Positions 14,763-23,992 of a DNA stretch of 64,000 nucleotides are shown piece after piece. The position numbers were made by a program, and so were the translations under genes. Each line of letters opens with the position of its first letter. The first letter of the stretch is position 1. The notes beneath the pieces were generated by a model. It was not told where the DNA came from. It was given only the letters and a program-made list of their open reading frames with translations, and did not search any database. This DNA comes from Flavobacterium sp. Root935 (GTDB taxonomy: Bacteria; Bacteroidota; Bacteroidia; Flavobacteriales; Flavobacteriaceae): contig NZ_LMJL01000012.1 of the NCBI RefSeq assembly GCF_001429295.1, forward strand, positions 716,629 to 780,628. The letters run 5' to 3'.

Positions 14763-17063
14763 CTATTTAGTTAACTCAAAACTAACTTTCTTATCGGCAT
14801 TTGAATTTCCTCCAACGAAAATATCAAACTGTCCAGGTTCTGCTACGAATTGTAAATCAGAATTATAAAATTTTAAATCTTCAACAGTAATATCGAAACT
14901 TACTGTTTGTTTTTCACCTTTTTTAAGTGTTATTTTTTGGAAACCTTTTAGTTCTCTAACTGGTCTTGTTACTGAACCAACTAAATCTCTAATGTATAAT
15001 TGAACTGTTTCTTTTCCGTCAAAATTTCCAGTGTTTGTTACATCAACTGTTACTTTTAATTTTCCGCTGAAATTCATTTTATCAGAAGAAATTTTAAGGT
15101 TTGAATAATCAAAAGTAGTGTAGCTTAAACCAAATCCGAACGGGAATAATGGCTCGTTTCTTTCGTCAATATAGTTTGATCTGAATTTCTCGAATTTTCC
15201 TTCTGTGTTAGAAAGAGGTCTTCCAGTATTTTTATGAGCGTAGTAAATTGGCAATTGTCCAACACTTCTTGGAAAAGTTGAAGTTAATTTTCCTGATGGA
15301 TTTACATCTCCAAATAAAACATCAGCAATAGCGTAACCTGCTTCTGTACCCGCAAACCAAGCATTTAAAATCGCTGGAACTGTTTTTTCTTCTTCAGTAA
15401 TCACTAGTGGACGTCCGTCAAATAAAACTAAAACAACTGGTTTTCCTGTTTTTAATAAAGCGTTTAATAAATCTTTTTGTGCTTGTGGAATTTCCAAGTT
15501 TGTACGGCTGCTAGATTCCCCGCTCATTTCTGCAGATTCTCCAAGAGCAGCAACAATTACATCTGATTGTTGAGCAACTTTTAAAGCTTCTGCTAACAAA
15601 TCTTCTTTTGAACGTGCATCACGGTGTAAAGTTTTTCCAAACATTGTGGCATTTGTTTCAAAAGTTTCATCATAATCTAAATTACTTCCTTTAGCATATA
15701 AAACTTTAGTTCCTGCTCCTGCAACTTCTTTAATACCTGCTAGTAATGAAACAGCATTTTCCATTTTAGTAGCTACACTCCAAGTTCCGGGCATATTTTC
15801 TTTAGCATCAGCTAATGGTCCGATAAGGGCGATAGTTCCTGATTTTTTAAGAGGTAATAATTGGTTTTGATTTTTCAATAAAACCAATGATTGAGAGGCA
15901 ATTTGACGTGCTTCTTTTCTGCTATCCATTGTAAAGATTTCAGTTTTAGCTCTTTTTTCATCACAATATTTATACGGATCTTGGAACAATCCTAAATCAT
16001 ATTTTGCTTCTAAAATAAGTTTAACAGCATTATCGATTGTTTCGATTTTTACTTTTCCTTCATCCAAAGATTTTTTTAACGTTCCTAAGAAACCTTCTCC
16101 AACCATATCCATTTCAACTCCAGCGTTTAAAGCTAAAGCAGAAACTTGTTGTAAATCTCCCATTCCGTGTTCGATCATTTCAGGAATTCCTGTAAAGTCT
16201 GTTACCACAAAACCTTTGAAACCCCATTGTTTTCTAAGAACATCTGTCATTAACCATTTATTTCCTGTTGCTGGAATTCCATCAATTTCGTTGAAAGATG
16301 CCATAACCGAACCTACACCTGCATCAACTGCCGCTTTGTAAGGAGGAAAATAATCATTAAACATTCTGATATGGCTCATGTCTACAGTATTATAATCACG
16401 TCCTGCTTCTGGCGCGCCGTATAAAGCGAAGTGTTTCACACAAGCTAAAATTGAGTTATTTTTTGAAAGATCATGCTGCTGATAACCATTTACCATTGCC
16501 TTTGCAATCTGGCTTCCTAAATATGGATCTTCTCCTGAACCTTCAGAAACTCTTCCCCAACGAGGATCGCGAGAAACGTCAACCATTGGAGAGAATGTCC
16601 AGTTAATTCCGTCTGCACTAGCTTCTTTTGCAGCAATCTGCGCACTTCTTTCAATTAATCCCATATCCCAAGTACAAGATAATCCTAACGGAATTGGGAA
16701 TGTTGTTTCGTAACCATGAATAACATCCATACCAAAAAGCAACGGAATTTTCAAACGGCTTTTTTCAACCGCAATTTTCTGTACTTCTCTAATTTTTTGA
16801 ACTGATTTAATGTTGAACAAACCTCCCACTTTACCTTCAGCAATATTTTTTGCCACATTTGAGCTGTTTGCCTGCCCTGTAGTGATATCACCAGATGTTG
16901 GCAAGTTTAACTGACCCAATTTCTCGTCTAAAGTCATTTTTGACATTAACTCCGCCACAAATTCAGACTTTGGTTTAATTTTCACTGTATTTTTAGTGTT
17001 CTTTTTTTGAGCGTAACCCAAAACAGCACATCCTAAAAAAAGTAAGACTAATTTGTTTTTCAT
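14763..17063 (-). CDS. GH3 beta-glucosidase (BglX-like), PUL 1
   Basis: The 766-residue enzyme has a signal peptide (to GYAQ, residue 19), so it is probably periplasmic. The GH3 N-terminal barrel shows the substrate-pocket KHF (K210, H211) and the nucleophile D289 in GFVVTDF. The GH3 C-terminal domain follows (about 400-620), then a fibronectin III-like domain (about 680-760, DVTNTGNFDGKETVQLYIRD). GH3 enzymes release glucose from the non-reducing end of beta-glucans. In this locus, after a GH144-type glucanase, its natural substrate would be sophoro-oligosaccharides. It starts 10 bases after the esterase-like gene, so the three form a tight operon. Confidence 0.92.
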   Translation of the reverse strand: MKNKLVLLFLGCAVLGYAQKKNTKNTVKIKPKSEFVAELMSKMTLDEKLGQLNLPTSGDITTGQANSSNVAKNIAEGKVGGLFNIKSVQKIREVQKIAVEKSRLKIPLLFGMDVIHGYETTFPIPLGLSCTWDMGLIERSAQIAAKEASADGINWTFSPMVDVSRDPRWGRVSEGSGEDPYLGSQIAKAMVNGYQQHDLSKNNSILACVKHFALYGAPEAGRDYNTVDMSHIRMFNDYFPPYKAAVDAGVGSVMASFNEIDGIPATGNKWLMTDVLRKQWGFKGFVVTDFTGIPEMIEHGMGDLQQVSALALNAGVEMDMVGEGFLGTLKKSLDEGKVKIETIDNAVKLILEAKYDLGLFQDPYKYCDEKRAKTEIFTMDSRKEARQIASQSLVLLKNQNQLLPLKKSGTIALIGPLADAKENMPGTWSVATKMENAVSLLAGIKEVAGAGTKVLYAKGSNLDYDETFETNATMFGKTLHRDARSKEDLLAEALKVAQQSDVIVAALGESAEMSGESSSRTNLEIPQAQKDLLNALLKTGKPVVLVLFDGRPLVITEEEKTVPAILNAWFAGTEAGYAIADVLFGDVNPSGKLTSTFPRSVGQLPIYYAHKNTGRPLSNTEGKFEKFRSNYIDERNEPLFPFGFGLSYTTFDYSNLKISSDKMNFSGKLKVTVDVTNTGNFDGKETVQLYIRDLVGSVTRPVRELKGFQKITLKKGEKQTVSFDITVEDLKFYNSDLQFVAEPGQFDIFVGGNSNADKKVSFELTK

Positions 17064-17073
17064 TCTATTTTAT

Positions 17074-17787
17074 TTATTTGTTTGTATTCGTTTTTCTCTG
17101 CTGTAACATCCAGTCGTAAATAGCTGCATTATCATAAACTCTTGTCCAGCTGTCATGATTGGCATCATCAAAAATGGTCAGCTTTACATCTTTTGCATTA
17201 CATTTTTTCAATTCTTTGTAAATCGTGATCGCATAATTCACGTTTACAACATCATCCAATAATCCGTGAAAAATTCTGGTTGGAATATTGGCTATTTCAC
17301 AAGCGTGCTCTAACTGAATTAAATCTACAAAACCAGCGACAGGTACGTTTGCTGCAAATAGATCCGGATGTGCAAAAGCCAAATTCCATGAAGCCCAGCC
17401 TCCTGAGCTCAAACCAGTAACATATATTCTTTCTGAATCAATTTTGTTTTCTTTCTGGATTTTTAAAATCAGCTGATAAATCGATTCTATATCCCAGTTT
17501 TCATTTTCTTTACATTGCGGGGCCAGAACGTAAGCATCTAATTGATGTGTTTTTAGATATTTTAAAGGACCATTAATTTTTACTTTTTCAAGATCATTTC
17601 CTTTTTCTCCATCACCAGAAATAAAAACTATTAAAGGCTTTTTTTCTTTTGTATTTGCGGGTTTATGTAATACATAGCCCAGCTCATACTTTGCCATTAC
17701 TACTGTATTAATTTTTCCAGTTGTTTCACTTTGGCTAAAACCAAATGTCGAAATCAACAGGGATAAAAAAATTAATTTATACTTCAT
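17074..17787 (-). CDS. Secreted esterase-like alpha/beta hydrolase, PUL 1
   Basis: The 237-residue product has a signal peptide (to GFSQ, about residue 19). The nucleophile elbow is GLSSGGW; a late Asp (LLDDVVN) and a His in DDANHDSW complete a plausible triad. The fold resembles the PHB-depolymerase/feruloyl-esterase-like and dienelactone-hydrolase groups that occur in PULs as carbohydrate esterases. Gaps of 9 and 10 bases to the GH144 and GH3 genes show it belongs to their operon. It may remove ester decorations such as succinyl or acetyl from the imported glucan; this is inferred. Confidence 0.75.
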   Translation of the reverse strand: MKYKLIFLSLLISTFGFSQSETTGKINTVVMAKYELGYVLHKPANTKEKKPLIVFISGDGEKGNDLEKVKINGPLKYLKTHQLDAYVLAPQCKENENWDIESIYQLILKIQKENKIDSERIYVTGLSSGGWASWNLAFAHPDLFAANVPVAGFVDLIQLEHACEIANIPTRIFHGLLDDVVNVNYAITIYKELKKCNAKDVKLTIFDDANHDSWTRVYDNAAIYDWMLQQRKTNTNK

Positions 17788-17796
17788 ACTAATTTT

Positions 17797-19170
17797 TTAA
17801 ATCCCGTATTTTCCTGATTTAAATCCAAGTTTTGTCAAACCTTGTTTTACTTCAGGTGCATTCATAAATAATTTCCATAATAGACCTGTTCTGTAGTTCT
17901 CGATCATAACTACTTCTGGTCCTTGATCGATTGCTAAATAACGTTTTGCAACCCATTTATTTCCTAAACTTAGAGCATCATAAAACCCGGCATTGCCCCA
18001 AGTTTCTTCTTTATGATTTTCGTAAAGATTGCGTATGAAAGCCATTGATTCTTTTGGCGTATATACAATTGAACTGATTGCTGCGGTTGGCGAAATCACA
18101 CCTTGATCATTGCCTGGCATATGTGCATTGTATCCAATAGAACCATCAGGGTTTCTGGAATATGATGCTGTTAGTCCCCAATAATCAGCACCATATCCCT
18201 CAACCTTTTTTGGATTTTCAATACAGTATTGATAATTTATTTTAGTCTGATTTACGTTTAAATCCCAGTAATTCGCATATTTATCGCTCAATTGGTTTGG
18301 ATCTAAACCTACATAAGAATAGTGTGCCCAGAATAAAGGACCGCCGAATTCTTCTGCACCATTATGTTTTAAAATTAAAGGAATATTATATTTTGTTTTA
18401 GGAGAAACGATGTCTCCGCTTCTCGCCCATCCTTCATGATACGCTTTCGCATCAATTGAATGTGTTGGCGAAGATGCTGCCATTACATAAGTAATTAGAC
18501 ATTCATTATATCCTTGTAAAGGAAAATTCATCTGCCATTCGTAAGTAGGTGACCAATGCCAGTACAAAACATTTTTATTGTTTGTATACCATTGCCAGTC
18601 AACACCTTTCCAAAGAGCATCGTATTTTTGAGCAACCGCTTTTTCTTTTTCTGAACCATCTTTAAGATATTCACGAACAGTAATCATTCCTGCAACCAAA
18701 AATGAAGTTTCGACTAAGTCGCCGCCATTATCCTTGGTTCCAAAAGGTTTTACTTTTCCTGTATTTCCGTCGATCCAATGAGACCATGCTCCATGAAAAC
18801 GATCTGCCTTGCCTAAAAAATCTGCAATTTTGTTCAGTCTTTCAACTCCTTGCTCTTTTGTAATATAACCTTGAGACATTCCTGAAACAAGAGCCATTAA
18901 ACCAAAACCAGAACCACCTGTTGTTACAATATTTGAATCATTTTCAGGATAATTTCCGTCTGGATGGTAACGTTCTCTGGCTAATCCAGAGTTTGGTTCT
19001 GCGTAATCCCAGAAATATTTAAAAGTTTGTTTTTGAACAGCATCTAAAAGCTGTTCGTCTGTTAATGTAGTAACAGAAGTATTTTCTGCTGCATTTTCTT
19101 TTGCCTTATCCGCATTCGATCCACAACCAAAAAGAGTAAAAGCTAAAAATAAAACTGAAATTCTAATCAT
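17797..19170 (-). CDS. GH144-type glucanase lipoprotein (glucoamylase family)
   Basis: This is a 457-residue lipoprotein (FTLFGC, Cys16). The whole chain belongs to the bacterial glucoamylase-family (alpha/alpha)6-barrel group: QKQTFKYFWDYAEPNSGLARER near the start, TTGGSGFGLMAL, GGDLVETSFLVAGM, YNECLITYVMAASSP, GAEEFGGPLFWAHYSYVGLDP and AISSIVYTPKESMAFIRNLYE. Members in Bacteroidota are classed, as far as I recall, in GH144, whose characterised enzyme from Chitinophaga arvensicola is an endo-beta-1,2-glucanase. The position directly after SusD supports a surface or periplasmic depolymerase. Family membership is fairly sure; linkage specificity is inferred. Confidence 0.75.
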   Translation of the reverse strand: MIRISVLFLAFTLFGCGSNADKAKENAAENTSVTTLTDEQLLDAVQKQTFKYFWDYAEPNSGLARERYHPDGNYPENDSNIVTTGGSGFGLMALVSGMSQGYITKEQGVERLNKIADFLGKADRFHGAWSHWIDGNTGKVKPFGTKDNGGDLVETSFLVAGMITVREYLKDGSEKEKAVAQKYDALWKGVDWQWYTNNKNVLYWHWSPTYEWQMNFPLQGYNECLITYVMAASSPTHSIDAKAYHEGWARSGDIVSPKTKYNIPLILKHNGAEEFGGPLFWAHYSYVGLDPNQLSDKYANYWDLNVNQTKINYQYCIENPKKVEGYGADYWGLTASYSRNPDGSIGYNAHMPGNDQGVISPTAAISSIVYTPKESMAFIRNLYENHKEETWGNAGFYDALSLGNKWVAKRYLAIDQGPEVVMIENYRTGLLWKLFMNAPEVKQGLTKLGFKSGKYGI

Positions 19171-19197
19171 TATAGAGATTTTTGAGATTGTAATAAG

Positions 19198-19229
19198 ATC
19201 ACTTCCTTCAAAATTTTGAAGGAAGTGAT
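19198..19229 (-). promoter_or_regulatory. Perfect 32-bp palindrome between susD and the glucanase gene
   Basis: Sixteen bases starting ATCACTTCC are followed immediately by their exact reverse complement (19198-19213 and 19214-19229). On the minus-strand mRNA it makes a very stable hairpin ten bases after the susD stop, without a T tract. It could stabilise the upstream susCD mRNA or attenuate the downstream enzyme genes. Confidence 0.65.
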
Positions 19230-19238
19230 TTATGAATA

Positions 19239-20714
19239 TTAATTATAACCAGGATTTTGAGAAGACATTCCCTCTGTTATTAAAAGGAAAGATGCCGGAA
19301 TTGGAAACAATTCATTTTTACCTTCTGTGAATACTTTTCCATCTGCAGTAAAAGCATCTTTTGCCTGACCAGTTCTAACTAGGTCAAAGAATCTGTCAAA
19401 TTCAAAAGCTAATTCAACTCTTCTTTCTTTCCAGATTGCAGTTCTTACTGTTGCCTGAGAAGTTGCTGGAGTATCACCTAAACCAGCTCTGTGTCTGATG
19501 ATATTTAACAATGGAATTGCATCTGAAGTTTGTCCTAATTCATTTAAAGCTTCTGCCTTCATTAATAATACTTCAGCGTATCTTAAATATTTAATATTAG
19601 CATCAGTTTCCCATGCGCTTGTATATGCAGAAGAATAAGCTTTAAAATTATATCTAGGATTAGGATCTACTTCTCCTTCTGGTAACACTAATTTAGGAAT
19701 TACTCTTCCGTCGTATAAAGTTGTACCTCTGAAAATTATAGTTGCGTCTTTTCTAACGTCTCCAGGCTCATAAGCGTTTACTAAACTTTGAGAAGGCTGA
19801 TTGAATCCCCATCCCCATGCATCACGAACACCTTGAGTATTAGAATATCCTTGAATTCCACGTGCAGGTACTGCGCCATTACCATTTATTTCAAAAATAG
19901 ATTCTCCATCATTTTCTCCTTCTAGTCTAAACATTTTAGCATAATCTGGAGAAATAATATAACCTGTAACAAGATTACAGTTATCGACAACACTCTGCCA
20001 TTTTTTCTGATACAAACTTACTTTTGCCAATAAAGCATAAGCTGCTCCTTTTGAAGCTCTCGCTTTATCATCACTACCATATTGAGATTTATTTGGTAAA
20101 ACTGCCGCAGCCTCTGTTAAATCTTTTTCAATAAAAGCATAAACTTCAGCAGCTGTTTTACGAGTTAACTGCATTGCTTTATCTTCTGGTGATAATGGAA
20201 TTTTTGATATGTGATCTACAATAGGAACTCCTCCATAGCATTTTACCAAAGTAAAATACATAAAAGCTCTTAAAAATTTAGCCTCAGCCATTAATCTTTC
20301 TCTTAATGCAGGATCAGCTTTGTCTAATTTAGGCAGAATCTCCAATGCTTGATTACATCTATTGATCCCGTCATAGTTTGCATTAAAAGTACTTTCAGCA
20401 GATGGATTCGATGCATTATATGTTAAAGCATCCAAAACATCTTTATCTGTACCTGTATCACTTGGTGTTGAACCTTTATCAGCATCATCAGATGTAATAC
20501 TTGCTAATCCAATCCATCCAAAAGAACTCATATCCCAGTCTAAAAATTTACTGTAGATAGAGGTAACAAACGTTTTTGCTCCGTTGTCATTGTTAAACAA
20601 CTCGATATCATCTGTAGAAATAGTCTCAGTTTGTTTAACATCTAGGTAATCATCAGCACATCCTGTAAAAGTGAATGCCGACAATACAAAGATTGATATA
20701 TATATCTTTTTCAT
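19239..20714 (-). CDS. SusD/RagB-family glycan-binding lipoprotein, PUL 1
   Basis: This is a 491-residue outer-membrane lipoprotein (FTFTGC) that caps the SusC transporter and binds the glycan on the cell surface. Family features are an early YLDVKQTETISTDD, TPR-like helices (AEAKFLRAFMYFTLVKCYGGVPIVD), the C-terminal segment KYLRYAEVLLMKAEALNELGQ and RRVELAFEFDRFFDLVRTGQ, and an end reading NPGYN. The length is normal. Only four bases separate it from susC upstream. Confidence 0.97.
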   Translation of the reverse strand: MKKIYISIFVLSAFTFTGCADDYLDVKQTETISTDDIELFNNDNGAKTFVTSIYSKFLDWDMSSFGWIGLASITSDDADKGSTPSDTGTDKDVLDALTYNASNPSAESTFNANYDGINRCNQALEILPKLDKADPALRERLMAEAKFLRAFMYFTLVKCYGGVPIVDHISKIPLSPEDKAMQLTRKTAAEVYAFIEKDLTEAAAVLPNKSQYGSDDKARASKGAAYALLAKVSLYQKKWQSVVDNCNLVTGYIISPDYAKMFRLEGENDGESIFEINGNGAVPARGIQGYSNTQGVRDAWGWGFNQPSQSLVNAYEPGDVRKDATIIFRGTTLYDGRVIPKLVLPEGEVDPNPRYNFKAYSSAYTSAWETDANIKYLRYAEVLLMKAEALNELGQTSDAIPLLNIIRHRAGLGDTPATSQATVRTAIWKERRVELAFEFDRFFDLVRTGQAKDAFTADGKVFTEGKNELFPIPASFLLITEGMSSQNPGYN

Positions 20715-20718
20715 AATA

Positions 20719-23700
20719 TTAAAATTTTAAATTAGCACCAATTACGAATGATCTTAATGTTGGATAAGCATCCAATTCAACACCTTGTGTTCCATAAGGA
20801 TTACCATCTCCATTTAACTCAGGAGAGAAACCAGAATATTTCTGTGTAATAAATGGGTTGATTGCATTAAGATAGATTCTGCAAGAACTAATGAATTGAT
20901 CTTCTTTAAGAGGTAGTTTATAACCTACAGTGATGTTGTTGATTCTAAAGAAATCTGCAGATTCCATATAATAAGTTGAAGCAACAGGAACAATGTTAAA
21001 TGGTTTTGGATTTGGCGATGTTGTATTTGTTGGTGTCCAATAATCATTTGTCATAGAAGCTTCGATATTTTCACCTCCAAAACGCTGTGCTTTTTTACCA
21101 TTGTATACTTTTGCTCCACCAGTTCCATATCCGTCAACTGAGAAATCAATGTTTTTGTAAACAAGACCTAAAGAAACTCCATAGTTAGATGTTGGTAAAA
21201 TTGAACCTACATATTTTTTATCTGCTGTTGCAGATAAAGCATCTTGAGTTACTTTAGCACCAGAAGCATTATAATAAAGCATATTTCCATTTGCTGGATC
21301 TACACCTGCATATTCATAAAGATAAAAACTTCCTAATGGCTGACCAATTGAGTTATTGTATAATAATTTAGTGTCTTGACCATTTCCTAAATTACCTCCA
21401 ATAACTTGAGACAATGAAACATCTTTTAAACTTGTAAGTTCATTTTTATTGTGAGAGAAGTTACCTCCAACCCAGTAGCTTAAATCGTCTGTAATTTTAT
21501 CATCCCAACGTAAAGCAATTTCATAACCTTTGTTTGAAACTTCACCAACATGAGAAGGAGAAGCAGTTGTAATTCCAGAAGTTGGATAAGGTTTTACATA
21601 TAAAATTACGTTATCTGTATTTTTGTTATAAACATCAAATGATCCTTTCAATCTGCTGTTCAAAAATTCGAAATCTACACCGGCAGATGCCTCTTCAGTA
21701 ATTTCCCAAGTTAAAGTTGGGTCAATTTGTGAAGTAATACTTGTTCCTTCATATAAAATTGAACCTCCTAAATAACTATTTAATCCAGAATTATAACTTT
21801 GACTGTTTAATGGTACATTTTGGTTACCCAATTTACCCCAGCTTCCTCTTAATTTAATCAAATCAACTCCTTTAATATCAGACAAGAAGCTTTCTTTTGT
21901 CATAATCCATCCAAGACCTACAGATGGGAAAGTTCCCCAACGGTAATCTTTAGCAAAGTTTGAAGATCCGTCACGTCTAATAGTTCCAGTTACTAAATAT
22001 CTGTCCATTAATTTATATTGGAAACGGCCAAAATATGAAGCTAATTTGCTTTCGTTAAATACAACATCTTGTAAACTTGTAACTGTACCAACATAATCTA
22101 CACCTTTTGAATCTTTTGAATTATATAAAGACCAGTAATTTGAATCAGGACTTACATTTTTTCTTATGATAGTTAACTTTTCTCTAGGTCCTTTTACAGA
22201 AGTTTCGATACCGGCAGTTAATTCAACATCATGAATTTTAGCAAATACTTTATTATAAGTCAAATAGTTAGATAAGTTCCAGTTAAAATATTGTTCTCTA
22301 CCTCTAGTTAATAAATTGATAGGATCAGAACTTGTATAGTCAGCATCTTTACGAGTTGGATTTGCAGCTAACCAAATATTTTTGGTATCCTCGAAATTAT
22401 AATTTTTCCAAGTGTAGTATTCTCCGTTAAATTGCGAAGTAAATTTTAACCCTTCTAAGATTTCATAATCTAATTTCAAACCACCTTGAAGTGTAATACT
22501 TCTTTGTTCTTCATCATAAAAATCTAATTGTGAAACTGGATTTCCAACATTGTTAAATGATGAACCAGTTGGACTTGCCACTCCGCTTGCATCTACAAAA
22601 GGAGCACCATATTGACCATTTGCAAAACGAACAGGAACAATTGATGACTGTTTGTATGCATTTGTAAATGCACTTAACGGTTTTGGTGTAGAATTAGCAG
22701 ACGTAAAACTAAAGTTTTGATTTAAAGTGATTTTTTTAGAAAGCTTAAATTCATTATTATTTCTAAAACTTGTACGGCTATAATCTAAGCCATTAAGAAT
22801 TGCTTTTTCTTGATAATTACCTGCACTAAAAAAGTATTTAATATTTTCAGAAGCACCAGAAATAGAGATATTATTTTGAGTGTAAGTACCTGTTCTTGTA
22901 ATTTCATCAAACCAATTAGTATTAATAGGCTGGTTTGTAGAAAATTTATTAGTTCCTAAAGATGCATTAGAATAGCTTGCATATTGATTTGCATCTGCCA
23001 TTTTAACCTTTTTTAGCGGTGTTCTAACACCTCCAAAACTTTCAACTTCTACAGAAACTTTATCTCCTTTTCCTTTTTTAGTAGTAATAATGATAACTCC
23101 ATTCGCAGCTCTTGTACCGTAAATAGCAAGAGATGATGCATCTTTTAAGATCTCATAAGAAGTAATATCATTTGTATTGATATTATTGATGTTTTCTGTT
23201 GGCATACCATCAACAATATATAAAGGATTTCTTCCTCCTAATGCAGTACCTAAACCTCTAATAACAACAGAAGGTGTACTTCCTGGAGCATCAGAAGAAG
23301 TAACTTGAACCCCAGCAGCTTTACCTTGAATAGCCTGAGAAGCATTTAGTACCTTTGTTCTTGTAACATCTTCTGCTTTTAATGAAGTGATTGCGGAAGT
23401 ATTATCAATCTTTTTTCTGGTACCGTAACCAATAACAACTACTTCTTTTAATGCAGTATCACCTGCTTCTTTCAAAGTAATCGACATAACGCCAGCAGCT
23501 GCAGGTACAGAAACTGAGTCGAAACCAAGCATAGAGATTTTAAGAGTTTCTCCAACCTTAGCATTAATGGTAAAATTACCGTCAAAGTCAGCATCAGCAG
23601 AAGTTCTAGATTCTGGAGCACTAATAATTGCACCAGGAATTCCCATTCCACTACTGTCTACTACTTTTCCTTTAATTGCTTGTGCCTGTACCATCATATA

Positions 23701-23748
23701 TGATGGCAGTAACAAGAGAGCTAAAAAGCTAAAAATAAAATTTTTCAT
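20719..23748 (-). CDS. SusC/RagA-family TonB-dependent transporter, PUL 1
   Basis: The 1009-residue protein has a signal peptide, then a carboxypeptidase-regulatory-like domain (about 25-95), the TonB-box region VVVIGYGTRKKID, a plug with the SusC signature PLYIVDGMP and SYEILKDASSLAIYGTRAANGVIIITTKKG, and a 22-strand beta-barrel to an end at FVIGANLKF. It imports oligosaccharides through the outer membrane with energy from TonB-ExbBD. There is no STN domain, so it does not act as an anti-sigma signalling transducer; regulation is more likely via the sensor gene upstream. Confidence 0.97.
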   Translation of the reverse strand: MKNFIFSFLALLLLPSYMMVQAQAIKGKVVDSSGMGIPGAIISAPESRTSADADFDGNFTINAKVGETLKISMLGFDSVSVPAAAGVMSITLKEAGDTALKEVVVIGYGTRKKIDNTSAITSLKAEDVTRTKVLNASQAIQGKAAGVQVTSSDAPGSTPSVVIRGLGTALGGRNPLYIVDGMPTENINNINTNDITSYEILKDASSLAIYGTRAANGVIIITTKKGKGDKVSVEVESFGGVRTPLKKVKMADANQYASYSNASLGTNKFSTNQPINTNWFDEITRTGTYTQNNISISGASENIKYFFSAGNYQEKAILNGLDYSRTSFRNNNEFKLSKKITLNQNFSFTSANSTPKPLSAFTNAYKQSSIVPVRFANGQYGAPFVDASGVASPTGSSFNNVGNPVSQLDFYDEEQRSITLQGGLKLDYEILEGLKFTSQFNGEYYTWKNYNFEDTKNIWLAANPTRKDADYTSSDPINLLTRGREQYFNWNLSNYLTYNKVFAKIHDVELTAGIETSVKGPREKLTIIRKNVSPDSNYWSLYNSKDSKGVDYVGTVTSLQDVVFNESKLASYFGRFQYKLMDRYLVTGTIRRDGSSNFAKDYRWGTFPSVGLGWIMTKESFLSDIKGVDLIKLRGSWGKLGNQNVPLNSQSYNSGLNSYLGGSILYEGTSITSQIDPTLTWEITEEASAGVDFEFLNSRLKGSFDVYNKNTDNVILYVKPYPTSGITTASPSHVGEVSNKGYEIALRWDDKITDDLSYWVGGNFSHNKNELTSLKDVSLSQVIGGNLGNGQDTKLLYNNSIGQPLGSFYLYEYAGVDPANGNMLYYNASGAKVTQDALSATADKKYVGSILPTSNYGVSLGLVYKNIDFSVDGYGTGGAKVYNGKKAQRFGGENIEASMTNDYWTPTNTTSPNPKPFNIVPVASTYYMESADFFRINNITVGYKLPLKEDQFISSCRIYLNAINPFITQKYSGFSPELNGDGNPYGTQGVELDAYPTLRSFVIGANLKF

Positions 23749-23778
23749 ACAGTACGTAATCGTTTAAGTTAGTAGAGC

Positions 23779-23806
23779 CAAATTAAACAATTACAACGTT
23801 GTAGTA
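23779..23806 (-). promoter_or_regulatory. Promoter/operator region of susC, PUL 1
   Basis: On the minus strand TTAATTTG (23779-23786) resembles a -7 element and is followed by GCTC, as before the second susC. Just upstream lies the perfect palindrome TACAACGTTGTA (23792-23803), and GTTGTAGT (23799-23806) is repeated inverted as ACTACAAC 12 bases further on. These are plausible binding sites for the adjacent regulator. Confidence 0.4.
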
Positions 23807-23829
23807 CATCAAATAGCACTACAACACAG

Positions 23830-23921
23830 CTACATCATTATGTTAAAATATTAGCATATAATAATGATAATCAACATACTAAATATTAAATAAAATTCAT
23901 TAACATAACGTTATGATGTAG
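23830..23921. repeat. Long imperfect inverted repeat upstream of susC
   Basis: CTACATCATTATGTTAA at 23830-23846 recurs, inverted and with five inserted bases, at 23900-23921. The arms are about 17-22 nt, 53 nt apart, between the regulator gene and susC. It could be an operator pair or a leader structure. Confidence 0.5.
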
Positions 23922-23992
23922 TAATGATGTATTGGAATTCTGTAAAAATAGGTATGTAAAAATATAAATTCTGTAAAAAATAAAATCAAATC

